64,000 bases of DNA from Proales similis. Lineage: Eukaryota; Rotifera; Eurotatoria; Ploima; Proalidae. Positions within the stretch are counted from its first letter, which is position 1. The number at the start of each line of letters is the position of its first letter. Below are positions 20,641-33,004 of this stretch, one piece after another. The notes under the pieces are model-generated. The model was not told where the DNA came from. It worked only from the letters and a program-made list of their open reading frames with translations, and ran no database searches. A program made the position numbers and the translations under genes. The stretch covers positions 1,056,501 to 1,120,500 of the forward strand of contig JAGVRJ010000010.1 of the NCBI GenBank assembly GCA_019059635.1, read 5' to 3'.

Positions 20641-22535
20641 ATGAACTCCCACGCAGCCACAATGAAATTTGAGCACATCACGTTGAACAGTGTGGACTCG
20701 AGAGGGCACATGCATTCAATGTACAATCACCCAGTTTGCGTGGAAATTCGCCAACAAGACCACACTGCCGCTCTGATCGTCACCGATGGTTTGTATTTTA
20801 TTTGGCGGCGTGCGAATGTGATCGGAGCCATTTATGTACAATTTGGTTAAGATAAACGAGTTGTGACAAATCAGTTCACCATTAGCAAGGATGCCGAGTT
20901 CGCTCGCCTTGGCAAAGAAGGTCTCCTGTTCAACACCAAAGAGGTCAGTTTGGCCTTGAAATTTCATAAAGAAAAAGGTACACCACTCTAGTTGGCAGCT
21001 ATGTCCCATCCGGCATCTAAAACGAATTCCCTGAACAGATCAAGTCGAGTTTGTGCATGCATTGAATGGCGTGAAGCATCGGAAAAAGAACTCGGTGTTT
21101 GAGCAGAGGACTGAGGAGACTTCGGCCGATCAATACTTTCAGTTCTATTCACTCCTGTCCCAACAGCAGAACATGATGCAGGATTACATACGCACAGCAA
21201 CCTACCAGAGAGCGATATTCGACAATGCGGCCGACTTTGAAGGAAAGGTGGTTCTCGATGTGGGAGCTGGCTCCGGCATTCTGTCGTTTTTCGCGGCGCA
21301 CGCCGGAGCTGCCAAGGTCTACGCGGTCGAGGCGAGCTCAGTGAGCCGATACACTCAGGTACATGATTCAGCGGCCACTTTAAATCGCGAATAATTGCAA
21401 TCTCTCGCTCGCACAGATGCTGGTCAAACATAACAAGCTGGACACCAAGATCAAAGTAATCGCCGGCAAAATAGAAGAGATCGAGCTGCCGGAGAAAGTA
21501 GATGTGATCATCTCAGAGCCGATGGGATACATGCTTCTCAACGAGCGAATGCTCGAGAGCTTCTTGCATGCGAAAAAGTGGCTCAAGCCGAACGGAAAGA
21601 TGTACCCGACTCAGGGCGATCTTTATGTGGCCCCGTTCACCGACGAGGCAGTCTTCATGGAGCAGGCGGCAAAGGCCAACTTTTGGAGCCAAAATTCATT
21701 CTACGGCATCGACCTGACTGTCTTGAGGTCTCAAGCGTTCGAGGAATATTTCAAGCAACCGATCGTGGACACTTTTGATCCCCGAATTCTGATCTCAAAG
21801 CCAGTCAAGCACTCGTTCAACTTTTTGTCGGCCAAAGAGTCCGACCTCTACGATATCCAGATTCCAGTCAGCTTTGACGTACAAGCTGCTTCTGTTGTTC
21901 ATGGACTGGCATTTTGGTTCGACGTGGCGTTCATTGGCTCAACGTAAGACTTTCCTGCCTTTATGAGACGCCCTATTTTTAATAATCTTCTTTTGCTAAA
22001 GGACTCAAACATGGCTCTCAACGTCCCCAACAGAGCCACTTACCCATTGGTATCAGGTGAGATGCCTCCTGCCTCAGCCATTCGTGGTTACTCGCAGCAC
22101 CAAAGTGCTCGGCAAAGTGCACATGAAATCAAACATGAAGTAAAGGCTCTTTAAAACCGATTTGTTCCCCATGTTCTCACTCTAAACACTCTCAACCAAG
22201 GCAAAGCTACGATGTAACCATAAAGCTGACCGTGGAAGGCGCTGAGCAAGTATTCTCGAATGTGCTAGACTTGAAGAATCCATGTTTCAGGTGACTTAAG
22301 CTTCCGCTCGTCTCTTTTCAAGTTGAGCAAACTTGAGCGACTAAATTGCTACAGATACAACGGACAAATGACTCAGACTGCTGGCCACTATCATCAGTCG
22401 CCGACCGAGCTGTTTCTGGAAAACTTGCAAATATCGACTGCAGCGGCGACCGCAGCAGCGACAACAAGCACCGCCAAAAACGGCCACTCAACGAACAACG
22501 GGCACGCATTTGCCGGTGAGCAGCCGTTTTACTAG
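20641..22535 (+). CDS. CARM1: Histone-arginine methyltransferase CARM1/PRMT4
   Basis: Seven exons in phase (20641-20788, 20852-20977, 21039-21358, 21417-21943, 22002-22139, 22201-22290, 22355-22535) encode 509 residues. It is a type I PRMT that makes asymmetric dimethylarginine on histone H3 and splicing or transcription factors. An N-terminal EVH1/PH-like region is followed by [26 protein letters not shown]-type helix, motif [14 protein letters not shown], the acidic SAM-binding YAVEAS, the double-E loop [16 protein letters not shown], and the THW loop [18 protein letters not shown] closes the barrel. The C-terminal tail is short and Ala/Thr-rich. One in-frame GTGAGA (after THWYQ) looks like a donor but is coding, because VRCLL is conserved. 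Confidence 0.95.
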
Positions 22536-23037
22536 CTGTAGAGCAATCCTACCCGAACGTAGTTAATTTGGCTAAACTTAATGATCAATTTAGATTCAGA
22601 CTAGTCTCGTTCAGATTTTCACATTCTAGAATTTTCTAGTTGTTAGAATGGCCTAGCTGGCCTATTCGACCACTTATTGTCTAATCTCAATCTTGAAAAC
22701 AACAAAATTTAAGGTCTTAAAAAAGAGCCTGTCGACAGACTTCGTGTTTGAATGTTTTATTCTTTTTTCGTGTCTTCTTGAACGTTTTAAATCTGCAACT
22801 AGTGCAGTCACATCACCAAGTAGACTCATCAAGCCAAGGCAAATAAAGCTCAAACAATAAAAGAGAAAGGAATTCTCCTGCTTGTTAGGGGTCGTCTATG
22901 GATCGATGAATTTATTTATTGGAGAAATACGAACGATTTGAAACGAAGTTAGAAATAAATAGAGACAAATGAAGGGCGACATAGACTAGAGCTGTGGAGT
23001 TGATGAACCAATCAAGAGTTAAATTAGTGGCGTGCAT
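22536..23037. other. Convergent 3' region between CARM1 and Ac45
   Basis: AT-rich 3' UTR sequence. Two AATAAA hexamers on the plus strand near 22842 and 22857 are candidate CARM1 poly(A) signals. No gene seen. Confidence 0.55.
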
Positions 23038-24434
23038 TTATTTTTCAGCAGCTATGGTCAGCGGCTTTCCTTTCGGATCGTCGAACTTGTCCATGGTGTT
23101 GACGTTGAACAAGAGAACCACGCCGACGGCCAAGATGGCAGTCAATATCAGCGATGAGATAATGCCCATCCAGATTCCGCCGGTGAAAAAGCCCTCGCAG
23201 TAGTTAGCATGGCCAAACGTGATTAGCTCCTTGCTTATCGAGGTCTTGTACGGTTGAATCTTATTTGAGAGCGATTTGTTAGAAACAGCTCGACAGTGCT
23301 CTTCAATCCTCATACCTGGAGGCCCTCAATGGCCAGTGAAGCCTTCAAGTTGGGTTGGGTCGCAATAGATGCGTTGAAAAACTGAAATCTGCTCTTGCTG
23401 CAGACAAACGAAAAGCCGGTGGGTGTGACCATTTCGGACAACGATCCGGTGTAGCGTAGGTTGTAAACATCGCCGTCCTTGGTTGTCAGATTGGCTGCCT
23501 CGAGCGACCAGTACCGAGAGTCGGCTTGAAATTCAAATCTTAACAACCGAACGCCATCAGTTTTCGTTCAAATCTGCGACCAAACAAAAGAGAATTACCG
23601 CAGCTCGGTGGCCTCTTTTCCAAACACTTTGGTGTCATTCAACTGAATGCTAAGACTAAAGACGAGGACCTGTGAAATCGCGTTCCTATAATTCAAGCCA
23701 AAGTTCGAACTCACATTGAAGATTGGTCATTGCAATCGAATTTGCTCTTCTCAGCGTCGATTCGAACCATCACAGGCGACTGTTCCTTCTCACTGTAGTC
23801 GTTCAGATAAATTGCTTCGAAGCTGGCTGCGCATTGGCTTCCGTAAATTGTCTCTCGGTCGTCTGAGTCGTCCGCGTCACGTCTACTTCTGGTCAGAGCG
23901 GTTCTGGGCCGTGAGCTCAATAAGACAATATCGCCGTTCAGAATTGCATTGTTGAACTGGGCACTGGCTTCCTCGACACCACTGAACCCTTTGACTTGAA
24001 CTCGGCTGCCGAACTTTTCGAGCAATGTCGACTCTACGTCCTCTGCTGCCGGATGGAAGAAAATGCTTTCGTCCGCCCTGTTCTCAATCAGCTTCAAAAG
24101 TCGGTCATTTTCAAGCTACAACGAATGATTGGATTCAGGCAGCTTAACACAAGGAGAATAAGAACATCAGCTTACATCTGTGACCATAAAGAGCTTTATT
24201 TGGCCCTCAGTCGGAATCAAATCGACTAGCTCCTCTGACGGAAGAGTTTGACCCACAGTTATTTCATTCTGGGTCGTCTGCCTGTGAAACGGATTCGATT
24301 TTACAAATCTAGAACGAGAGAGGTGAGTTGGCATTGACTCACGGTCCGAAGTAGGCGAGCACTGGTGAATTGTCGGCAGCCGTGATTGCCACCAGGTTGC
24401 AAACAAACAAGCCGAGCAGACCGGAGTATTTCAT
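23038..24434 (-). CDS. ATP6AP1: V-type ATPase accessory subunit S1 (Ac45)
   Basis: Six exons in phase (24434-24343, 24281-24176, 24115-23715, 23685-23599, 23538-23316, 23259-23038) encode 376 residues. Ac45 is a type I membrane glycoprotein that helps assemble and target the V-ATPase V0 sector. A signal peptide (MKYSGLLGLFVCNLVAITAAD) precedes a lumenal domain. A dibasic SRRD in LTRSRRDADD marks a likely furin cleavage, as in mammalian Ac45. The membrane-proximal beta domain includes YWSLEAANL and YNLRYTGSLSEM, followed by one TM helix (WMGIISSLILTAILAVGVVL) and the cytosolic NTMDKFDDPKGKP, which matches the vertebrate TMDRFDDHKGP tail. The stop codon overlaps an AATAAA hexamer (see findings). 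Confidence 0.93.
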
Positions 24435-24895
24435 GTTTGCAGAGTTGAAATATAAAGAACTTCTAAAACGCAAAGTTCTCGGTTAGCTGTGAGTGAGCGA
24501 GTGATTATGAACAGATAACAGAGCCAGTTGACTCTACGCTCGTCGCCCTCGTATACTTTTACTTGCACGAACCAGTTCAACTGGATTCAAGAGCAATATG
24601 CAACTTTATTGTCGGTGGTCTAAAACTGGTTAAATATGAACGCGCGTGCCCCATACGAGTTGCTATCGATCTGCCAGTGCCTCTTTTCTTTCTGCTTCAG
24701 CTTGACGGCCGCCCCAATGCATTCAGGCGCTTTTGTTCGATCTTGCGACACTTTAATTATGATTGTTGCAAGCATTAGCATTTTTTATCTCAACTCTCGT
24801 CACTTTTTTCAATGCCGCATGGATTGTCTTCACCGAGTTAACAAGAAAGAGTAGATTAAAAAGAAAGAAACAAAATTCGTTTTATTTAAACAGAG
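24435..24895. other. Intergenic between Ac45 5' end and CWC27 3' end
   Basis: Upstream region of Ac45 and very short 3' UTR of CWC27. TTTATT at 24881-24886 reads AATAAA on the minus strand, 10 bp after the CWC27 stop. No gene seen. Confidence 0.55.
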
Positions 24896-26701
24896 TCAGA
24901 GCCGATCATCGCCGTGTTGTCCACGCTTTTTCTTGCTCAACAAGTTGCTGCTCTCAACTCGTTTGCGTTTGTTGAGCGGATTGCGAGGATCGTAGATGTC
25001 GTAGCGTTCGTGATCCGCGATATTGGCGTCAATTACTTTTTGCTTTATCTCATCGTCCATCTCAAGCCGATGAACAAGAATGTCTTGAATGTCAGCGCCT
25101 GACTCACTGTCCTGCTCTGCTGGTTCACTTTTTTGCTCTGCCGGTTCACTCTTGCTCTCGTCCGACTTTAATTTGGCCTCGTTCAGGCGCTTGCTGAACG
25201 CTTTCAACATTTCAAATGTCTGCGAAATTTGAAGAATCCGGATCAGAACAAGCCAGCAACGAGCAAAGGCCACAATTCACTCACTTTGTCCTCTTTCTTC
25301 TTTTTCTTGTCGTTTTTCATGCCTTTCAGCCGCTCGTACTTTTCTACGTCCTCCTTGTACTCTTGCACTACCTCATTGACCGGCTGCTCTTTGTCCTTTT
25401 CGTCTTCTTTCTCCTCATTCAGCTGTTTCTTCTTCAACAGCAGCTCCTTCTCAATCCTCCTTATCTCCTCCTGTGTTTTTTCTCTGCAAGTAACCAAACG
25501 ATCGAATGTAAGCAATAGACAGAACAGCCAGAGAGCAATGACCGGTGCTTGGCTCACCTATCTGACTTGACCTCATTCAAAGTTGACGGTTTCCGGGTCT
25601 CAATTTTTGATTTTGTCAATTTCGAGCGAATTTTGTCCAACATGGGCTCGCTGACCGACTCGGTAGCCTTTTCCTCAGACGCACTGTTCGACTCGGCGTC
25701 ATTTTCTTGGCTGCCAACGGCTACCGCTGGCTTGGATGAAAGCGAAGGATCGCCAACATCATGAGCGCTCTTTCCCTTTTTCTTAAACTGGCCGTCACGT
25801 TAGAAGCAGGGGATGCCGCTTTGTCTAGCCTTTGAGCTTACGTTCACTGGTTCCATTTCTTCAGCCTCATCTTCGTCGTCAATCTCGGCGCCAAACGAAA
25901 GCAGTCCGTAATTCCTTTTCAAATAAATATTTTTATGAATCCGAATCGAGCCAGTGCCTTGGGGCCGCCTACTTTAATGCTCGACTTTGACTCACAATCT
26001 TGGGCTCAGCAGCCGCTTTTGACTGGGTAGCGCGCAGGTTTCTCGGCACTATGTCGTCGAACGGGTTGCTAATGATCTCGGTTGAGATGATGCGCTCAGG
26101 TCTAACAGGCCGCTCGTCAATCACTTCACACTCGTTCAGGCGTAAAAGATTAAAAATTGTCTGATCGGCAATTTTGCCAAACAGCGTATGCTTCTTGTTG
26201 AGTTCGGCACACGCGCCCAGTGTAAAGAAGAATTGACTCCCGTTGTCGTCCTTGTCGCTGCTGGCCATGCCCAGCAGGCCCCTGCGATTGAATTTAAGTC
26301 GGGAGTGAAACTCGTCCTGTTTATTCAGCAAACGATTTTATTGCGGCTGCTGTTGCATGCGCTCGAATGAATACCTTGAACGGCTTTTCGTAGATTGACT
26401 CGCCACCTTGGCCAGTGCCGGTCGGGTCGCCAGTTTGCGCTATAAAGTCTTTAACCACCCGATGGAATATGACTCCGTCATAATATCCTTCCATGCAGAG
26501 CTGGACAAAATTGCGACAAGCCAAGGGACATTCCTTTGACCACAACTCGACTGCGATCTCGCCCAGCGAAGTTTGAATTATGACCTGATCGAAGCGGACC
26601 CATTGATGGATCGATTGATCAATTAAATGACTTTGATAGTGGAGCAAGTTGGCGCATACCTTGCCTTTGGTGGGCGGCTCGAGGATGTAGATGTTACTCA
26701 T
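24896..26701 (-). CDS. CWC27: Spliceosome-associated cyclophilin CWC27
   Basis: About seven exons; the first three are fixed (26701-26660, 26584-26375, 26316-25996). The N-terminal cyclophilin-like domain is complete: MSNIYILEPPTKGK, ELWSKECPLACRNFVQLC, FHRVVKDFIAQTGDPTGTG, ESIYEKPFKDEFHSRLKFNRRGLLGM, NGSQFFFTLG. A long charged, coiled-coil C-terminal half follows and includes the tandem SEPAEQ repeat. It ends with YDIYDPRNPLNKRKR, the conserved CWC27 tail. CWC27 is a B-act spliceosome component paired with CWC22. The canonical Arg and Trp of active cyclophilins are not both evident, fitting a largely inactive isomerase. It is divergent from VPS18 across 261 bp. The intron after the first exon is 75 bp, in frame and stop-free. 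Confidence 0.9.
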
Positions 26702-26962
26702 GCTTGACTGTGCTGGTTCACGGAGGAGAGGAAATGAAAGTTTGCCGCTGTGATTCCGCGTCCGGCTAGTGAACTGAGATCTCACAACAGCTCTCGATGT
26801 TCTGCGCGACAATTATGGAAATTGAATGCTAGTTGTGCAACGCGCCGTTTTCGAACGATAAACCCGAGTCATGTGCCGTCGAATTGTGCTTGTAAAGATT
26901 TTTGTGTCTTTGGAATTTGTGAATTATTTGAGAATTGACTCGAGATTGAAATTTGTGGTTAA
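26702..26962. promoter_or_regulatory. Short shared upstream region of CWC27 and VPS18
   Basis: Only 261 bp separate the two start codons on opposite strands, so the core promoters of both genes must lie here unless a 5' UTR intron exists. No TATA box is obvious. Confidence 0.5.
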
Positions 26963-29900
26963 ATGGTCTCGCTACTCGAACAGTATGAAACCGAGGCGCA
27001 AATGTCCCTGGTTACTGCCGACACCAGCGAGCTGGCCAATCCGGTATGAGCAGTTGAGTCTGAGGCGCGTAAAAATTAGAAATAAGAATATTTTCGTGAC
27101 CAGTTCCAGTCAGGATTCATAAACGCTTCGTTCAATGAGGAAGAGGAAATGTTCAAGAGCCAACAGTTTAAGATCGAGTAAGTGCTTTACTTGGCACCCC
27201 TCTGGATGAGCATCATCTCGAGCGAATCCGTTCAAGTCTGTCAAATCAGAGAATTGACCAGTTTTGCAAGAACGGCGGCAACATGGTCATTCTGCTTGGG
27301 CAGCGTGTGGTCCGGATGCTCAATATCGACAGTCGAACGGATGAAAGTAAGTCGCAGCGAGCACTTTCTGATGAACCGAATGGCAATCACAGTTGGTCGC
27401 TTAGCCGTCGAGGCGCCAGACAATTTGGAGCGTCTGTTTCTTGACAAGTCCGGCAAGCATTTGCTCACAGCCACCGTCGGAAGAGAGTTGTACTACTACT
27501 CGAGAAATTCAAAGAAATTTCGATCGATCGGCAAACTCAAGGTCGGCTTGAGCTAATCTCAAACAGATTCGTTCGAATTGCCTTCAGCTGCTTTCAAGGG
27601 CCATAAAGTAACTGCAGTCGGCTGGAACTCTTCTTGCAACGACAAGACCACGAACGCTATTCTGGTGGGCACCGATCAAGGCCTAATTTACGAGCTGTGC
27701 ATTAGCACTAGCAACGAGGGCATGCTCAGCTCTTCGATTGAGTCCTACTGCAAACAGGTAAGAGAGCGAAGAAGCGGCACAAGACGAGAACGGCTCGTCT
27801 CTACTTGTTCAAGGTCTTCTGCCTGCCCGACGAGAGGCTTATCACCAACATAGAAGTGATCGGCTTTAATCGAGACGAATCGTCAAGCGATACGACATTT
27901 TTGATTTTTGTAGCGACCAGCGCGTAAGTTCGGCCTCGATCTTAACAAACGCCCAGACGATGCTTTAACAGCTTCACCAAGTCGTTTGTATGAGTTCGTG
28001 GGCATGGTGGCCAACGTGGCCAACTTTTCCTTGGCTAGCTCGGTGATCGCCAGCTCGCCCATTTTTCCTTCAGTGTTTTCATTCTACGAGAGCAAGACGG
28101 TTGCCGAATTGTCGAATTTCCACGAAATGCCAACAGAAATAGAATGGAGTCAGCTTCAAGTCCGCCTGAACAACAAGACGAAAAAGCGCTGCATCGCTTG
28201 GATGACAGGTGCGTCCTGACCGCAAACGCTTCGTGCTCATCCTTCTGATCGATTGGCCAAAGGCAGCGGCGTGTTTGTCGCCGAGATTGAGCAGTCCCAA
28301 GTGCTGCACGCGGCCGTCCGACAGAGTAGCACGGAAAAAATAAAGCCGATCATCGACGAGTCGAATCAACAGATTATAAACTACTACGCGAACAAAGAGA
28401 GCCGGTACCAGGACGAAACAGAGCGGCCGGTGGGCATTTGTCTCACCGAATTCCACGTGGCCATATTCTTCCGCTCCTATCTGAAAATTGTCTGCTTTCT
28501 CAACAAAGAGCTCGTACTGAACCAGCGTCTCTACACCAACGTAAGTGCTCTCATAAGTAAGCCGCCGAGCTGTTTGCCTCCAACTTTGCAGATCCGTGCA
28601 GAGCACGGGCGAGAAAACACTGGGCGTCTGGTCGGACCAATTCTATTCGGATTTCGGATGCTTCACAAACAAGTCGATAATCAAGTACAGCACGGTGAGA
28701 GAGAACCGCAAAGTGTGGAAAATTTACTTGTCAAAGAACGAGTTCGAGCTAGCCAAACAGTACTGCAGGGTAGGGCTGAATGAATTGACTCGGTGCAGTC
28801 GTAATCACTGACTCTGAACGCTTTTCAAGGACAACAAAGCCAGCATGAACCTTGTGCTCAGCAAACAGGCCGAGCATCTATTTGCCAATAAAAAGTAGGT
28901 TCCATCTTGAATAGAGTAGCGAGCCGGAGCAATTCTGAACTCGGTGCAGTTACATTGAAAGCGCCAAATACTTTGCGCAGACGAGCAGCTCATTCGAAGA
29001 GACTTGTCTTAAATTCCTCGAGCTAAACGACATGGCAGCACTTCGGATTTACTTGATGTACAAGCTGAACAGTCTCGACCTCAACAAAGTAAGCCACGCC
29101 CATCTGTCTGTCCGTCTGTGGTTGTCTGAGGCTTCAATCTGTGCTCTTAGGAAATAACCCAAGCGACCGTGGTGATTGCATACACTATCGAGATATTTCT
29201 GAATCAAATGTCCGACCTGCTGCAGGAGAAGAACTACGACGATTTGGAGAGCTTGCGCGTTGAGTTCAGAAATTTCATCGACAATCCGGACATAAAGGTA
29301 AGCCGAGCAGCTTCGAATGGCCTTGGACTGGGCAAGCTAAAACAAGCCGATACGTTAGAACTGCATCACAGAGAGCAAGGAGGCCATCTACAAGATATTC
29401 TCTAGTCACGGCAACACACTCGACTTGATCTATTTTGCCGAACGCATGCAAGACTATCCGCAGATCATAATGCACTACCTGCAGGAGGAGAACTACCGCA
29501 AGGCGCTTGAAGCTCTTGCCTCTCAAGTAATTCAGTATTGTGCAAGAGTCGCTCGATCGCCAACATTGACACCGGCTTGCTTTTAGAACAAAGCCGACTT
29601 GTTCTATCGATACTCTGCCGTGTTCTTTGAAGCGTTGCCCAAAGAGATCGTGGACTTGTGGATCGCCAAAGGCAACCTACTTGACCCTGACTATCTGCTA
29701 TCATCGTTGGCGTCGTTTTCACTCACCGACGAGCAGGTTTCATCTCATTTCCATTTGTGCATTTGTCTAGTCCAAGTAAAGACCATTGCTTGTCCCGTCT
29801 AGGCCAATCAGGCGATGAGATATCTTGAATTCTGCGTCGACCGACTTAACTCGGACAAAAAGTCAATTCACAACAATCTGCTCACCTTGTATCTACAGCA

Positions 29901-30891
29901 TCGGCCCACGGCTCTGCTCGAGTATGTCAAGCAGCGCAAAGACGAGGAGAAAATCAACTTTGACATTTTGTTCATCGCTCGCCTCTGCTCGCAACGAGAC
30001 GATTTGCATCTGCACGAGGCGTGCGTCTACTTGTACAAGATGATGGGATGGATGCCCGAAGCGATCGACATCGCGCTGGCAATTGACGTCGATCTGGCGC
30101 GTGAGATCGCCAATTCTGTCGACAACTCGTTCGACATCAAATTGGGCGAGAGCAACACGGACGAGCTGAAGAAGCAGCTGTGGCTTCGTATTGCTCGCCA
30201 CGTTATCGAGAAAGAGCACGACGTGAAGCGAGCGATGGAATTTCTGCACGAAATGAACGAGGCCATTCTCATCGAAGACGTTCTGCCCTACTTCCCCGAT
30301 TTTGTAACCATCGACCAGTTCAAGGATGCGATAAGAAGCTCGTTGGCCGCCTATACGGATCGAATCAGTGAGCTGCACGATTCAATCGAACAGGCCACGC
30401 AAAGCACCCAGCTCATTCGAGAGGACATTCTTAAGCAAAGAGGCAAAAGCGCCCTGGTGAACGTCTCGGACCCTTGCTCGTGCTGCAAGCTCAAGATCAT
30501 GACCCGCCAGTTTTACATATTCCCGTGCAGTCACAGATTTCACTCGGACTGCTTGTATCAGCTGCTGCGGCCAACTCTGCTGCCCAACAGACAAAGAAGA
30601 GCGGACGAGCTGGCCAAACTCTTGACCGATGCTCGATTTGCACAAAACTTGAACACGGCCGCTTCGAGCAGTCTGATGGGAATGGTGCTCGGAGGCATGG
30701 GTGCATCTTCCGTCCGAGCAAAACCGACCAACGAAGCGCCAAGCGCAGAAGAGATTATCAAGTTCAAGAGCGAACTGGATGAGATCATAGCCGCCGAATG
30801 TCCTTGGTGCGGTGAGACGATATTGAGGACTATCGACGAGCCGTTCATCGATCCGCTCAAATACGAGGGCGTCTATCAGAGCTGGCTCTAG
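26963..30891 (+). CDS. VPS18: Vacuolar sorting protein VPS18 (HOPS/CORVET core)
   Basis: Roughly 15 exons; verified ones include 26963-27043, 27110-27177, 27237-27346, 27393-27541, one starting at 27599, and a long last exon from about 29812. Product is near 960 residues. VPS18 is a core subunit of the HOPS and CORVET tethers that drive endosome-lysosome fusion. The N-terminal beta-propeller contains VILLGQRVVRML and KGHKVTAVGWN...ILVGTDQGLIYE. The middle is helical clathrin-repeat sequence (FDFKLE-like repeats, YLEFCVDRL, LHEACVYLYKMMGW). The C-terminal RING is CSCCKLKIMTRQFYIFPCSHRFHSDCL...CPWCG, followed by the conserved ending FIDPLKY...SWL. Family assignment is very strong; internal exon limits between 27750 and 29800 are approximate. 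Confidence 0.93.
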
Positions 30892-30959
30892 TTTCACGCA
30901 TTTTCCTACCACCCGATTTCATACCGAATCACAGTCATTATTTAAAATTTTAATTTGCG

Positions 30960-30965
30960 AATAAA
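30960..30965 (+). promoter_or_regulatory. Candidate poly(A) signal for VPS18
   Basis: AATAAA about 70 bp after the stop codon and 126 bp before the next start on the same strand. Confidence 0.6.
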
Positions 30966-31091
30966 GAGCGTTTGAACCGACATCGAGCGTGCTCAGGCGC
31001 GCTTTGACTTGTTTCAAATTTTTTTTCATTATTAAGGCCAAAGCGAGCATGGTCCGATTGAAACCGGCAAAAGCGCATTGAACTTGAGAAA

Positions 31092-32877
31092 ATGAGAAAA
31101 TTCACCAGAACGCAAGGCACAGAAATGCAAGAGGAAGAAGCGATCGCCCAGCCGTTCAAGACCGACAACAGGCGCAATTACGTGCAGCGCAACAAGCCTC
31201 AGCAAGAGAACGAGCTGGAGTCGATGAGTCGTGAACAGCTTCTCGACGAGTGCAAACGTTTAAACAGCCACGTCAGGCAGCTTAGGAACCTGCTGGACAA
31301 GGCCAAAGGAAACAAGCCTGCCAAGAACAGCAAGAAGCCGATTAAAGAAAGGCCGTTTGACTTTGAGCGCTACAACATTCGCCACGTGCTGCTCAAGTTC
31401 GCCTATTTGGGCTGGAATTATCAAGTTTGTCACTTGCCTGGTCCGACCGTTTCTCATTTCTAAACCACCACGAAGGGCTACACGGTTCAAGAAGGAATTC
31501 CGGAGACAATTGAGTTCAAAATATTCGAAGCCTTCAAGCAAACAAAGCTGATTAAGAGCCGAGAAACGTCCAACTATCATCGCTGTGGTCGAACAGACAA
31601 AGGTGAGCCGGGCTTGTTCTTGTTTCCTTGGTATTTAAATTGAACGATTCAGGTGTGAGCGCTTTCTCCCAAGTGATTTCGATTGACTTTCGCTCGAATT
31701 GCAAATCCGGAAAAGGTAGTCTCTCGCTCACTTCAATTGCCCAATCGACCTGAATGGAGACGAATTAAAAAAGGAGTCGTGGTGAATCCCAACAGCCAAG
31801 TGACCGGGACGAGGCAAATGCCCCTTTCGCATTCTGTTTGCAGCACCTTTACAAAGCCTTATCGGTCTCGTTTAGCGAAGAAGACGAATTCCGGTACGTG
31901 AAGATGCTGAACGCCGCACTGCCCGACGACATTCGAGTGATTGCCTGGTGCCCAGCGAGCCCAGAACTGAGCGCACGCTTCGATTGCTCTCTCAGATCCT
32001 ATCGCTACTACTTTCCCAAGTTGGCAGCTTTTTTACATTTTGCAACTCTCTTCATCGCCCGATTTGATTGCATTTCAAGAGGCGACCTCGACATTGCTCT
32101 CATGCAAGAGGCTGGCAAAAAGTTGATTGGCGAGCACGATTTTCGAAACTTTTGCAAGATGGACGTGGCCAACGGCGTGGTTACATTCCACCGACGCATC
32201 CTGGACGTCAGTCTGAAGGCGATCGGCGCTCAGCAAGACGACATGTAACTTAATCTAAGTGACAAAGAATTGCACCAAGATGGCTTAAATTGAGGTTTTC
32301 CACGAATAGATACTGTCCGATCGAACTGGTGGTGACTGGCACGAGCTTTTTGTGGCATCAAATCAGATGCATAGTGGCAGTACTAATACTGATCGGACAA
32401 AAAAAGGAGAGCGCAAGTCTGGTCGACGAGCTGCTCGATATTGAGAAATATCCGACCAAGCCGCAGTATACGATGAGCTCCGAGCTGCCGCTTGTTCTAT
32501 TCGACTGCCAGTACAACGATGCAGAGTGGATTTACGATCCAGTCGAGCTGCCCAAGCTAATCAAACACCTTCAAGATCAATGGCTGGAATATTCGACCAA
32601 GTCGAATATGATCATGGCCATGATCAGAGAGATTGAGCCCAAGCTGACCGTCCAGGAGCCGATCTCCCACTCAAACCAGCGCACTGTGCACCAGCCCTAC
32701 AAGATGCTGCTAGGCAAATCTCAGAGTCTTGACTACATTTGCTTCTCTCAGCGGCAGACCGCACTCAGCTTAGAATCTCGAGTGGAGCACTACGTGAAAA
32801 AGCGTCGTCTCGACCCCGACATTGTTGACAAAATGGCCCAAGTTGAAAGCAGAGCCGAACCGTCGCCATCTGAATAA
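31092..32877 (+). CDS. PUS3: tRNA pseudouridine synthase PUS3/DEG1
   Basis: TruA-family enzyme that makes pseudouridine at positions 38 and 39 of tRNA anticodon arms. Exons 31092-31424, 31476-31602 and 31653-31715 are in phase. A charged N-terminal extension with a coiled coil precedes HVLLKFAYLGWNYQG; the catalytic Asp sits in CGRTDKGVSAFSQVIS; then NAALPDDIRVIAW, ARFDCSLRSYRYYFP, HDFRNFCKMDVANGV, FLWHQIRCIVAVLILIG and PLVLFDC follow the human order. The join across 31716-31856 is unclear: the only phase-compatible acceptor I find is at 31856, which gives a shorter loop than in human PUS3, so a small exon may be hidden there. Start is the first ATG, with a compact 200-bp gap from VPS18. Confidence 0.9.
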
Positions 32878-33004
32878 GAAAATTCTCCTTTCAAAAACAT
32901 CGAGCAGCTCCGAAATGAAAAATAAAAACTCACGTTCAAACGTGAACGCTTCATTTTTGTCTTTTTTCTGCCTGGCGTCATTGCATACGATCAGTGTGGA
33001 ATAG

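Noticed and set aside
22056-22061. GTGAGA donor-like site in CARM1 after THWYQ
   Set aside because: Reading through gives VRCLL, the conserved continuation of the family, and the frame stays open to the true donor at 22140.
25216-25570. Hydrophobic Leu/Phe/Ser-rich plus-strand frames
   Set aside because: Antisense of the Lys/Glu-rich coiled-coil exons of CWC27; composition artefact.
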